Shown here: positions 1 to 6,067 of the stretch, piece after piece
How positions within the stretch are numbered: the stretch's first letter is position 1
Layout: each line of letters begins with the position of its first letter
Source of the DNA: JBBQXK01 sp038251625
Lineage (GTDB): Bacteria > Pseudomonadota > Alphaproteobacteria > Rhodobacterales > Rhodobacteraceae
NCBI GenBank assembly: GCA_038251625.1
Contig: JBBSBE010000126.1
Span: forward strand, 1 to 11,351
DNA length: 11,351 bases
Direction of reading: 5' to 3'
The notes under the pieces: generated by a model
The model's database searches: none
What the model saw: the letters and a program-made list of their open reading frames with translations, nothing else
Told to the model about the DNA's origin: nothing
Made by a program: the position numbers and the translations under genes

Positions 1-427
1 CGGCATCGCCCTGTCCGATGCGCAAGGCGCGGTTGACAAGAACGCCGATCCCCGCATCCTGCAGCACCTTTTGCGCGTGCACGGGCGCCGCACGCCGCTG
101 CTGCGCGGCGTCATCGTCCCACCAGTCGTGATTGCCAAGGACGGCATGCACCCCAAGCGGGGCCTTTAGCCGCGCAAGATGTGCTGCCACCTCTTCGATG
201 GTCAGGGTGTTTTGCCGAAACCACAGCGACGCACGGAAATCGCCCGTCACCACGATCATGTCGCCCTGCAGGGCAAGGGCGCGGTCCACAACTTCAGCCA
301 CACGCGAAAGCGGCATCTGCGGCAGCCCGGCGTGCAGGTCAGACACCATGACGATGCGCAAACGCCGCGACGCGGGCCAACCCGGCGGCGAAAGTCGCCA
401 TGTGCGGGTGCGCAGCCAGCGCGTCAC
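1..427 (-). CDS. metallophosphoesterase, calcineurin-like (partial, C-terminus off left edge)
   Basis: N-terminal 142 residues of a metal-dependent phosphoesterase; the rest lies beyond the window. Visible metal-site motifs are SDLH (D30, H32), TGDF (D63) and GNHD (N99, H100, D101), in the order and spacing of the calcineurin-like superfamily. The Trp/Arg-rich N-terminus just ahead of the first motif resembles the YaeI/YkuE subgroup, whose members act on lipid-linked or nucleotide pyrophosphates, but the substrate cannot be told from this fragment. I chose the GTG start at 427. An in-frame ATG at 496 exists, but it has no ribosome site and its extension would be coded across a perfect 9-bp hairpin (459-486) that looks like the sodB terminator. 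The gene follows sodB on the same strand after 96 bp. The family call is firm; the start is less so. Confidence 0.85.
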   Translation of the reverse strand, partial: MTRWLRTRTWRLSPPGWPASRRLRIVMVSDLHAGLPQMPLSRVAEVVDRALALQGDMIVVTGDFRASLWFRQNTLTIEEVAAHLARLKAPLGVHAVLGNHDWWDDDAAQQRRAAPVHAQKVLQDAGIGVLVNRALRIGQGDA

Positions 428-458
428 GGCAACGTCCCATCCGTGACGAAACGGACTA

Positions 459-486
459 GGCCTGCCGCACGGATGCCCGGCAGGCC
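459..486 (-). terminator. hairpin after sodB, probable terminator
   Basis: A perfect 9-bp inverted repeat, GGCCTGCCG with CGGCAGGCC, and a 10-nt loop lies 37 bp after the sodB stop codon. On the minus strand it is followed by TAGTCCGTTTCG, which is only modestly U-rich, so it may stop transcription weakly or act as a 3'-end stabiliser. It lies between sodB and the metallophosphoesterase and argues for the shorter start of the latter. Confidence 0.55.
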
Positions 487-523
487 CTTCGACCATGGCG
501 ACGGGGCCACGATCACACCGGCG

Positions 524-1123
524 TCACATCCGCGCGGCGACGGCTTCCCAGTTCACCAGCTTGTCGAGGAAGTTCGCAAGGTAGGCCGGACGCTTGTTGC
601 GGAAGTCGATGTAATAGCTGTGCTCCCACACGTCGCAGCCAAGAAGCGCTGTCTGGCCGAAGCAGAGCGGGTTCACCCCGTTTTCGGTCTTGGTGACCTT
701 CAGGCTGCCGTCCTTGTCCTTGACGAGCCAGCACCAGCCCGAGCCGAACTGGCCCGCACCGGCAGCGGCAAAATCGTCCTTGAACTTCTGGACCGAACCA
801 AAAGCCTCGGTCAGCGCCTTTTCCACATCGCCCGGCATCGCCTTGCCGGCAGGACCCATCACCTCCCAAAAGAGGTTGTGATTCCAGTGCTGGCTCGCGT
901 TGTTGAAGATGCCCGACTGCGCAACGGCGCCAGACTGATAGGTGCCCTTGACGATATCCTCAAGCGACTTGGTTTCCCACTCGGTGCCTGCGATCAGCTT
1001 GTTGCCGTTGTCGACATAGGCCTTGTGGTGCAGGTCGTGGTGGAATTCGAGCGTCTCTTTCGACATGCCCAAGGGCGCAAGCGCATCGTGTGCATAGGGA
1101 AGATCGGGAAGCGTAAAGGCCAT
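524..1123 (-). CDS. sodB: superoxide dismutase, iron type
   Basis: Cytoplasmic enzyme of 199 aa that converts superoxide to H2O2 and O2; full length for the family. The four metal ligands are visible: H28 (in EFHHDLHH), H82 (in WNHNLFW), and D164 and H168 (in DVWEHSYY). Q78 sits where iron SODs carry the active-site glutamine (NNASQHWNH), while manganese enzymes have glycine there; this and the AAGAGQFGSGW stretch favour iron, although cambialistic use cannot be excluded. No signal peptide is present. The start is set by AAAGGA six bases before the ATG. The gene has its own promoter-like sequence upstream and a hairpin downstream, so it is probably a single-gene transcript although it lies behind the sarcosine oxidase genes. 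No frame damage is seen. Confidence 0.95.
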   Translation of the reverse strand: MAFTLPDLPYAHDALAPLGMSKETLEFHHDLHHKAYVDNGNKLIAGTEWETKSLEDIVKGTYQSGAVAQSGIFNNASQHWNHNLFWEVMGPAGKAMPGDVEKALTEAFGSVQKFKDDFAAAGAGQFGSGWCWLVKDKDGSLKVTKTENGVNPLCFGQTALLGCDVWEHSYYIDFRNKRPAYLANFLDKLVNWEAVAARM

Positions 1124-1129
1124 GGCCAG

Positions 1130-1135
1130 TCCTTT
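1130..1135 (-). promoter_or_regulatory. ribosome binding site of sodB
   Basis: AAAGGA on the minus strand, six bases before the ATG. The same sequence and spacing precede the 54-aa small membrane protein gene at 6718. Confidence 0.75.
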
Positions 1136-1156
1136 CGGGTTGGAAGTCTCTGCCCT

Positions 1157-1187
1157 GTTATAAGGGCCTCGCGGCGCCTGAGGTCAA
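1157..1187 (-). promoter_or_regulatory. candidate sigma-70 promoter of sodB
   Basis: A TTGACC -35 element (1182-1187) and a TTATAA/TATAAC -10 element (1157-1163) are spaced 18-19 bp apart, 34 bp ahead of the sodB ATG. The -10 element is flanked by a 5-bp inverted repeat, GCCCT...AGGGC (1152-1156 and 1163-1167). A second TTGACC lies 20 bp upstream (1202-1207) but has no -10 partner. The spacing is slightly long, so this is a reasonable but unproven promoter. Confidence 0.5.
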
Positions 1188-1203
1188 GCCACGGCGCCCA
1201 AGG

Positions 1204-1632
1204 TCAACCCTTCTTCAGCTTGCAGGTTCCCTCGTTCGACCAGTCGTTGTCATAGCCAAGGGGCGTCGCACGCATGCGCGCCGGTTGGCCGTTCTTGAAA
1301 TAGCTGAAACGATACCGCATCTTGGCTTGCCGGTCGGCCCCGATGCCAGGCTTGCGCGCGTCGAATTCCCAGATGAACGTGGTGCGGGCAGCCGTTTCCT
1401 CGGCCAGAGTTCCCGAGATCGGCTTGCCGATGAAATACTTGATCACCGGGTCAAAGACCAAAACCTCGCCCGTCTTGTCGTTGTGCTGCAAGACAAGAAC
1501 TTCGGGAATCCAGTTCCCGTCACGCTTGGTACCATTCTGGAATGTGCAATCATATCTGATGTTTGTTGCGGAAGCTTCCAGCGGCGTCAAAGCAGTGGCA
1601 GCCAACACCGCAGACGCAAACCAACGCACCAT
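1204..1632 (-). CDS. exported protein of unknown function
   Basis: I do not recognise this 142-aa protein. It starts with a typical signal peptide: an Arg at position 3, a hydrophobic run of about residues 5-15, and a likely cleavage site after A22 (EASA then TN). The mature part of about 120 residues has only two cysteines, C29 near its start and C137 near its end, well placed to form one disulfide in the periplasm. It is rich in aromatic and charged residues (RYDCTFQNG, YRFSYFKNG) and looks like a small beta-rich domain. It lies 71 bp after soxG and 80 bp before sodB, all on one strand. No strong ribosome site is seen (GGGGATAGG precedes the ATG). Codon use matches the neighbours. It is a real gene by signal peptide and placement, but its role is unknown. 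Confidence 0.8.
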   Translation of the reverse strand: MVRWFASAVLAATALTPLEASATNIRYDCTFQNGTKRDGNWIPEVLVLQHNDKTGEVLVFDPVIKYFIGKPISGTLAEETAARTTFIWEFDARKPGIGADRQAKMRYRFSYFKNGQPARMRATPLGYDNDWSNEGTCKLKKG

Positions 1633-1703
1633 GACCTATCCCCTATTGCCGACAAAATAAGGAAGGCCCTGTAACGCTGCGGGCGTCAACCCAAATTCCT
1701 GTG

Positions 1704-2237
1704 TCACACCGCCGCATTCGCCAGGACATCAAACACATACTGCCCGACCGAACGAAACGCGACCAGGGTGAACCCACCCTCTGTGCGCCAGAGCGCGCAA
1801 GCCACCTGAGCCATGCGGGTACGGCGCATCTCGCCTTCGGGCAGGCGGACCAGATCGACGGGGCAGAGGCGCGCGACAACACCTTCGGCGCCAGCGCCAG
1901 TGATCCGAAAAACCGCGCGCGCGTCCGAGACGTCCACGGCAAGATGAGGCGCATCGCCCATCTTCTTTTCCATGTCTTTCATAGCCTTGGCCACCCCGGC
2001 ATGGGGCAGGATCAGCAACCACTCATCCGGTGACATCCAGGCCAGCGACCGGTCGTCCACCGTCGCGATACCGCGCGGCGCTGGCGGCTTGACCCCCGCT
2101 ATCGATTTCAAGCTGGCGGCCAGACCGGGCGTGTCGGGCGCCACGCGCAGGGTGATCATGCCAAGCGGCCCGATTTCTTCGATCCGGGCGGTTCCATTGA
2201 AGGTGCGGTTGCAAAGCGCGGTCACGGGATCAGACAT
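1704..2237 (-). CDS. soxG: sarcosine oxidase gamma subunit
   Basis: Small structural subunit (177 aa) of the heterotetrameric sarcosine oxidase. The family is distantly related to the folate-binding GcvT fold; the recognisable stretches here are SPDEWLLILP, DVSDARAVFRITGAGA and TRMAQVACALWR. Its ATG lies inside the end of soxA (8-bp overlap, ATG-TCTGA), which implies translational coupling and matches the usual soxBDAG order, where soxG is last. No ribosome site independent of soxA is needed. The chain appears complete, and no strong terminator follows: the 71 bp to the next gene hold no clear hairpin. The identification rests on both sequence wording and context. Confidence 0.92.
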   Translation of the reverse strand: MSDPVTALCNRTFNGTARIEEIGPLGMITLRVAPDTPGLAASLKSIAGVKPPAPRGIATVDDRSLAWMSPDEWLLILPHAGVAKAMKDMEKKMGDAPHLAVDVSDARAVFRITGAGAEGVVARLCPVDLVRLPEGEMRRTRMAQVACALWRTEGGFTLVAFRSVGQYVFDVLANAAV

Positions 2238-5142
2238 TCTGCTGCGCTCCGTCCTTGTCGTAGAACACAGGGTTCACGATCCTTGCCTTCACCTCGGTGC
2301 CGTCAAGTTTGGCAAAGGTTACCGTTTCGCCCATGCGTGCGGGCCCCCGCGCCACAAGGCCCATGGCAATGCCGCGCTTCAAGGTCGGGCTGTAATAGGT
2401 TGATGTCACACGTCCTTCAGTGTTGCGCTGGCCGTTGGCATTCTGCCCATGCACCACCGCATAGGCACCATCGGGGATGACGGATCCATCGAGGGTTTCG
2501 AGACCCACGAGTTTCCAGCGGTCTGCCGTGTGGAAATGCGGGCGTTCCTGACCGCGCTTGCCCAGGTAGTCGGCCTTCTTTTTCGATATCGCCCAATCGA
2601 GGCCAAGGTCCTGCGGGATGACGGTACCATCGGTTTCATCACCGATCATGATGAAGCCCTTTTCGGCGCGCATGACGTGCAAGGCTTCGGTCCCGTAAGG
2701 CATTGCGCCGAATTCCTTTCCTGCCGTTTGGCAGGCCTCCCAGAAGGCCAGACCCTGCCCGGCCGGAACGGCGATTTCGTAGCTGAGTTCGCCGGAAAAG
2801 CTGATGCGGAAAACGCGGGCCGGGAAGCCGCCGAGTGTGCCTTCGGCCCAGCCCATGAAGGGCAGCGCCTCTTTCGAGACGTCCATGCCACCGAGTTTCT
2901 CCAGCAGTTTCCGTACGTTGGGGCCGACGACGGCGACTTGGGCGAATTGCTCCGTCAGGTTGGCGGTATAGACCTTCCAATCCCACCATTCGCATTGTAG
3001 CCAGTCTTCCATCCAACCATGGATGCGATCCGCACCACCAGATGTGGTGTGGCAGAGCCAGGTATCCTCTGCCAGTCGTGCCACGACGCCGTCATCGGAC
3101 AGGAAGCCCTGTTCGTTGCACATAAGGCCATAGCGGCATTTGCCGATGGGCAGGGTGGACATGACGCCGGTGTAGAGCATGTCGAGGAACCGGCCTGCAT
3201 CGGGGCCTTTGACGATGATCTTGCCAAGTGTGGATGCGTCAAGCAAACCAAGGGCTTGGCGGGTGTTGTTCACCTCGCGCTCGACCGCCTGCATGTGGCT
3301 TTCGCCATCACGCGGGAAGCAGTACGGGCGGTGCCAGAGGCCAACGGGTTCCATGTAAGCACCTGATTTCACGTGCCATTCATGGATGGGCGTACGACGG
3401 AGGGGTTGGAAGATCGGCCCCCGCGCCTCACCCGCCAGGGTGCCGATGGTGACAGGGGTGTAGGGCGGGCGGAAGGTGGTGGTGCCAACTTGCGGGATGC
3501 CCTTGTCGAGCGCCTGCGCCAGAACGGCAAGTCCATTGATATTGCTTAATTTTCCCTGATCCGTTGCCATCCCGAGCGTGGTGTAGCGCTTGGTGTGTTC
3601 AACCGATTCATACCCCTCGCGGGCGGCAAGCTGCACGTCCGACACCTTCACATCGTTCTGGTAGTCGAGCCACATCTTGGCGCGCAAGCCCGGCCCTGCG
3701 CCCTGCGGCATAAGGCGTATGGTATCCGTCTTCCTTGCGTCTTCCTTTTGTCTTCCTTCGCCATGGGCACCCGCAGCCGCGCCCACGCAATGCACCATCG
3801 CCGAGCCGTCGTGGTTGAGCGGCGGACGGGCAGGATCGGGAAGGAAGCTCTGGCTCGGTTCATCCCAGGATAGCTTGCCGCCGCAATGGCTCCAGAGATG
3901 GACGACGGGCGACCAGCCGCCCGACATGGCGACGCATTCGCAAGGCATCTCTTCGGTCACCGCCCCCTCGCCCGCCATCAGGCCGAGCGCCACGCCAGTA
4001 ACGCGCTTGCCGCCCCTGACCTTCACCACGGCGGTGCCGGTGGCCACGCGGATGCCTGCCGCGCGCGCGCGCGCTGGCAGATCACCCGTCGCATCGCGGC
4101 GACTGTCCACAATCACCGGCACGGAAAGCCCGGCCTCGACCAGCGCAAGGGCGGTCAGATAGGCGCTGTCGTTGTTGGTGACGATCACGGTGCGGTCGCC
4201 GGGCGACACGCCGAAGTTCACCAGATAATCCCGCACCGCACCCGCCAGCATCACGCCGGGAATATCGTTGCCCGCAAAGGGCAAGGGGCGCTCGATCGCG
4301 CCGGTTGCGGTGATGATCTTGCCCGCACGGATACGCCAGAGGCGCTTGCGGGGGCCACCTTCCGGCAGCGTTTCCTCGGCCAGCACATAGCCGTGGTCGT
4401 AGACGCCTGCGACCATGGCGCGGGTATGAAGCGTCACGTTGTCCAGCGCGGCGAGGGCGGTGAGGGTGGTGTCGATCCAGTCGGCGACGGGCGTGCCTTC
4501 GACCTGTGGCTGATCGACGGGCGCGCGGCCGCCCCAATGGGCGGTCTGTTCCATGACGATCACGCGGGCACCCGTCCGGGCCGCCTCAAGCGCGGTCTCA
4601 AGCCCCGCGATGCCGCCCCCGACCACCAGCACATCGCAGAAAGCGTACATCTGTTCGTAGCGGTCGGCATCCCGGTCCTTCGGTGCGCGGCCAAGGCCTG
4701 CGGACTGGCGGATGACGGGTTCGAAGACGTGTTTCCAGAACGGGCGGGGGTGGATGAACGTCTTGTAGTAAAAGCCTGCGGGCAGCAGGCGCGCGGCGTA
4801 GTTGTTCAGCACGCCGATATCATAGTCGAGCGAGGGCCAGTGGTTCTGGCTGGTGGCGGCCATCCCGTCGGAAAGCTCGGTGGTGGTGGCGCGCTGGTTC
4901 GGCTCGAACCGGCCGCCCGCCCCGAGGTTGAGAAGCGCGTTCGGCTCTTCCGGGCCAGAGGCCACGATGCCGCGCGGGCGGTGGTACTTGAAGCTGCGCC
5001 CCACAAGCATCTGACCGTTGGCCAGAAGGGCAGAGGCCAGCGTATCGCCCGCGTAGCCACGCATGCGACGGCCGTTGAAGGTGAATTCCTGCGGGTTGGC
5101 GCGGTCGATCAGGCGACCGCCGGAGGGAAGGCGGGCGGTCAT
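2230..5142 (-). CDS. soxA: sarcosine oxidase alpha subunit
   Basis: Largest subunit (970 aa) of the cytoplasmic tetrahydrofolate-dependent sarcosine oxidase, which turns sarcosine, O2 and THF into glycine, H2O2 and 5,10-methylene-THF. Domains in order: an N-terminal ferredoxin-like fold without cluster cysteines (about 15-75, with AGDTLASALLANGQ and SFKYHRPRG); a dinucleotide-binding domain with VVGGGIAG (about 173-180), which binds NAD+ in this subunit; and a C-terminal GcvT-type folate domain (about 600-960, including YGLMCNEQGFLSDDG, GELSYEIAVP and MRAEKGFIMIGDETDG). I chose the ATG at 5142 because GGAG stands six bases before it and it gives the family's MTARLPSGGRLIDR beginning; an ATG at 5178 lies in a hairpin spacer. 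Odd point: around residues 456-480 the protein reads AAAGAHGEGRQKEDARKTD, coded by a threefold 11-bp repeat, where I recall a longer Ala-rich segment in relatives. The frame is open throughout. It overlaps soxG by 8 bp. Confidence 0.95.
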   Translation of the reverse strand: MTARLPSGGRLIDRANPQEFTFNGRRMRGYAGDTLASALLANGQMLVGRSFKYHRPRGIVASGPEEPNALLNLGAGGRFEPNQRATTTELSDGMAATSQNHWPSLDYDIGVLNNYAARLLPAGFYYKTFIHPRPFWKHVFEPVIRQSAGLGRAPKDRDADRYEQMYAFCDVLVVGGGIAGLETALEAARTGARVIVMEQTAHWGGRAPVDQPQVEGTPVADWIDTTLTALAALDNVTLHTRAMVAGVYDHGYVLAEETLPEGGPRKRLWRIRAGKIITATGAIERPLPFAGNDIPGVMLAGAVRDYLVNFGVSPGDRTVIVTNNDSAYLTALALVEAGLSVPVIVDSRRDATGDLPARARAAGIRVATGTAVVKVRGGKRVTGVALGLMAGEGAVTEEMPCECVAMSGGWSPVVHLWSHCGGKLSWDEPSQSFLPDPARPPLNHDGSAMVHCVGAAAGAHGEGRQKEDARKTDTIRLMPQGAGPGLRAKMWLDYQNDVKVSDVQLAAREGYESVEHTKRYTTLGMATDQGKLSNINGLAVLAQALDKGIPQVGTTTFRPPYTPVTIGTLAGEARGPIFQPLRRTPIHEWHVKSGAYMEPVGLWHRPYCFPRDGESHMQAVEREVNNTRQALGLLDASTLGKIIVKGPDAGRFLDMLYTGVMSTLPIGKCRYGLMCNEQGFLSDDGVVARLAEDTWLCHTTSGGADRIHGWMEDWLQCEWWDWKVYTANLTEQFAQVAVVGPNVRKLLEKLGGMDVSKEALPFMGWAEGTLGGFPARVFRISFSGELSYEIAVPAGQGLAFWEACQTAGKEFGAMPYGTEALHVMRAEKGFIMIGDETDGTVIPQDLGLDWAISKKKADYLGKRGQERPHFHTADRWKLVGLETLDGSVIPDGAYAVVHGQNANGQRNTEGRVTSTYYSPTLKRGIAMGLVARGPARMGETVTFAKLDGTEVKARIVNPVFYDKDGAQQNV
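3728..3760 (-). repeat. three tandem 11-bp units inside soxA
   Basis: On the minus strand the unit is AAGGAAGAC plus two variable bases; on the plus strand GTCTTCCTT starts at 3728, 3739 and 3750, exactly 11 bp apart, with all nine core bases identical. Because 11 is not a multiple of 3, each copy is read in a different frame (Glu-Gly-Arg, Lys-Glu-Asp, Arg-Lys-Thr); three copies add up to 33 bp and keep soxA open. The purine-rich strand contrasts with the GC-rich flanks. Confidence 0.9.
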
Positions 5143-5148
5143 GGACTG

Positions 5149-5152
5149 CTCC
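5149..5152 (-). promoter_or_regulatory. ribosome binding site that sets the soxA start
   Basis: GGAG on the minus strand lies six bases before the ATG at 5142. No comparable site lies before the upstream in-frame ATG at 5178, whose context is a G-run. Confidence 0.7.
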
Positions 5153-5162
5153 GTATGATCGA

Positions 5163-5289
5163 GGGGGTGCCCCCCCATTCCATCCCTTCCCCACAGGGGG
5201 GGAGCGAAGCGCGGATGGACAAGGGCGGGATGGCGATTGGCCGGACTGGCGCCTTCCCCCCGGTGGGGGAAAATCGTCGGGTGGGATGG
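5163..5289 (-). repeat. hairpin-rich extragenic element between soxD and soxA
   Basis: The 151-bp spacer is packed with inverted repeats: GGGGG/CCCCC at 5163-5176; CCCC-ACA-GGGG at 5189-5199; a perfect 7-bp hairpin TTCCCCC-CGGT-GGGGGAA at 5254-5271; and outer arms CCATCCC (5180-5186) and GGGATGG (5283-5289). The outer and inner arms nest, so one long imperfect palindrome is possible. The composition and nesting resemble dispersed extragenic palindromes of alphaproteobacteria. In the mRNA it would form the leader just ahead of the soxA ribosome site. Copies elsewhere in the genome cannot be judged from here. Confidence 0.6.
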
Positions 5290-5293
5290 CGCG

Positions 5294-5614
5294 TCATGTC
5301 AGGGTCCACCCCGGGCGGCGGGCCTTGATGGCCGCGATGATCTCGGGCGGGGGTTCGGTCACTTGTGCGGGGTAGGTGCCGAACACCTCAAGCGTCGCGG
5401 TGCAGCGGGCGGCGAGGAACCACTTGCCGCAGCCATAGGCATGGCGCCAGCGTTCGAAATGCACGCCCTTGGGGTTCTTGCGGGCGAACATGTAGCTTTC
5501 GAAATCGGCGTCAGAGGCGCCGGGGCCGAAGCGTTTCAGATGCGCCTCGCCGCCGGGGGAAAGTTCGGTTTCCTCGGCGGCGATGCCGCAGCAGGGGCAG
5601 GTGAGGATCAGCAT
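5294..5614 (-). CDS. soxD: sarcosine oxidase delta subunit
   Basis: Small zinc-binding subunit (106 aa) of heterotetrameric sarcosine oxidase. The zinc ligands known for this subunit family are present: C6 and C9 in CPCCG near the N-terminus, and H58 and C62 in WRHAYGCGKWF. The phrases FESYMFARKNPKG and ARCTATLEVFGTYPA are typical of SoxD, and the length is normal. The subunit is structural, packing against alpha and beta. It begins 30 bp after the 59-aa small membrane protein gene and ends 151 bp before soxA. The ribosome site is weak (GGTGGGGG about eight bases before the ATG), so translation may rely on coupling to the gene ahead. Confidence 0.94.
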   Translation of the reverse strand: MLILTCPCCGIAAEETELSPGGEAHLKRFGPGASDADFESYMFARKNPKGVHFERWRHAYGCGKWFLAARCTATLEVFGTYPAQVTEPPPEIIAAIKARRPGWTLT

Positions 5615-5644
5615 GGCGCGACCCCCACCGATCCGGGTGTGGCG

Positions 5645-5824
5645 TCAGTTGCTGATCGCACCGCCGGGTGCCGGAGCCTCGGGCGTGGGTGCAGGTGACG
5701 CGGGGGCGATGGCGGCTGGCGGTGGTGCTTCGGTCGTGGTGTTGTCGCCGGAGGCGACGAAGAGAGCGCCGATGGCCACGACGGCAGCGATGCCGACGAT
5801 GACCCAGATGCTGGTGCTTCCCAT
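5645..5824 (-). CDS. small single-helix membrane protein with Ala/Pro-rich tail (59 aa)
   Basis: I do not recognise this as a named family. The likely product is 59 aa: a short N-terminus (MGSTS), one strong transmembrane helix (about residues 6-24, starting at W7) and a tail rich in Thr, Ala and Pro (about 27-59) ending GGAISN. The ATG at 5824 is chosen because AAAGGGA lies seven bases before it; an open frame extends further up to 5905, but that part is Cys/His-rich and has no ribosome site. It resembles the 125-aa protein encoded upstream: both have Ser-rich residues, Trp, a Val/Ile/Ala helix, Ser-Gly, Thr-Thr and then Ala/Pro, and their 3' ends share GGCGTCAGTTGC. It is placed directly before soxD (30 bp gap), within the sarcosine oxidase cluster. 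Its function is unknown. Confidence 0.75.
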   Translation of the reverse strand: MGSTSIWVIVGIAAVVAIGALFVASGDNTTTEAPPPAAIAPASPAPTPEAPAPGGAISN

Positions 5825-5831
5825 GGTGAAA

Positions 5832-5838
5832 TCCCTTT
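5832..5838 (-). promoter_or_regulatory. ribosome binding site that sets the 59-aa gene start
   Basis: AAAGGGA on the minus strand, seven bases before the ATG at 5824. It decides against the longer frame that begins at 5905. Confidence 0.65.
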
Positions 5839-5998
5839 CATGCGGGTGGTGTGAACCATCGCAAAGGTGGGCACCGCATCGGACCTGCACAACCGGAGCG
5901 GGCACCGCCTGGGCGGAGGGTTGCCGGATGGGACGGCGGAAACCGGCGCATGGGGGGAACGTGAGGGCAACGGCATCATTGTGAACCCTTCGGCATGC

Positions 5999-6015
5999 AA
6001 AAGGCCCGGAAGGGC
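5999..6015 (-). terminator. weak intrinsic terminator or attenuator after the 125-aa gene
   Basis: GCCC-TTCC-GGGC with a 4-bp stem and 4-nt loop, then C and four T residues on the minus strand. It starts 52 bp after the stop of the 125-aa gene. The stem is short, so partial read-through towards soxD and soxA is expected if it acts at all. Confidence 0.35.
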
Positions 6016-6067
6016 AGTGCCCCCCCGGACCATCAGATCGAAACGATGCCGTGCGGCGTGGCGGGCG

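Larger units (their letters stand above)
5825..6067. other. 243-bp spacer between two small genes, no gene seen
   Basis: This is the longest gene-free stretch in the window. No open frame here combines a ribosome site with a believable protein. On the minus strand it holds a small hairpin, GCCC-TTCC-GGGC (6004-6015), followed by C and TTTT (5999-6002), listed separately as a weak terminator. No clear promoter pair was found ahead of the 59-aa gene. Confidence 0.6.

Noticed and set aside
428..496. Longer metallophosphoesterase starting at the ATG at 496
   Set aside because: It would be coded across a perfect hairpin that follows sodB and lacks a ribosome site; the GTG at 427 is simpler, though not proven.
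179..1255. Plus-strand open frame of 358 codons opposite sodB and the metallophosphoesterase
   Set aside because: It is a shadow of two recognised minus-strand genes and has no family resemblance.
1684..1689. TTGACG as a -35 element for the exported-protein gene
   Set aside because: No acceptable -10 hexamer lies 15-19 bp downstream on the minus strand.
5143..5178. N-terminal extension of SoxA from an ATG at 5178
   Set aside because: The added residues match no family pattern, there is no ribosome site, and GGAG six bases before the ATG at 5142 fits better.
5163..5289. CRISPR or insertion sequence in the soxD-soxA gap
   Set aside because: There are no regularly spaced repeats with unique spacers, no transposase frame and no target-site duplication; only nested hairpins are seen.
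3886..5328. Long open frame on the plus strand opposite soxA (480 codons)
   Set aside because: It is antisense to a firmly identified gene, is rich in His, Arg, Gly and Ala as expected from the reverse of GC-rich codons, and shows no domain or ribosome site.
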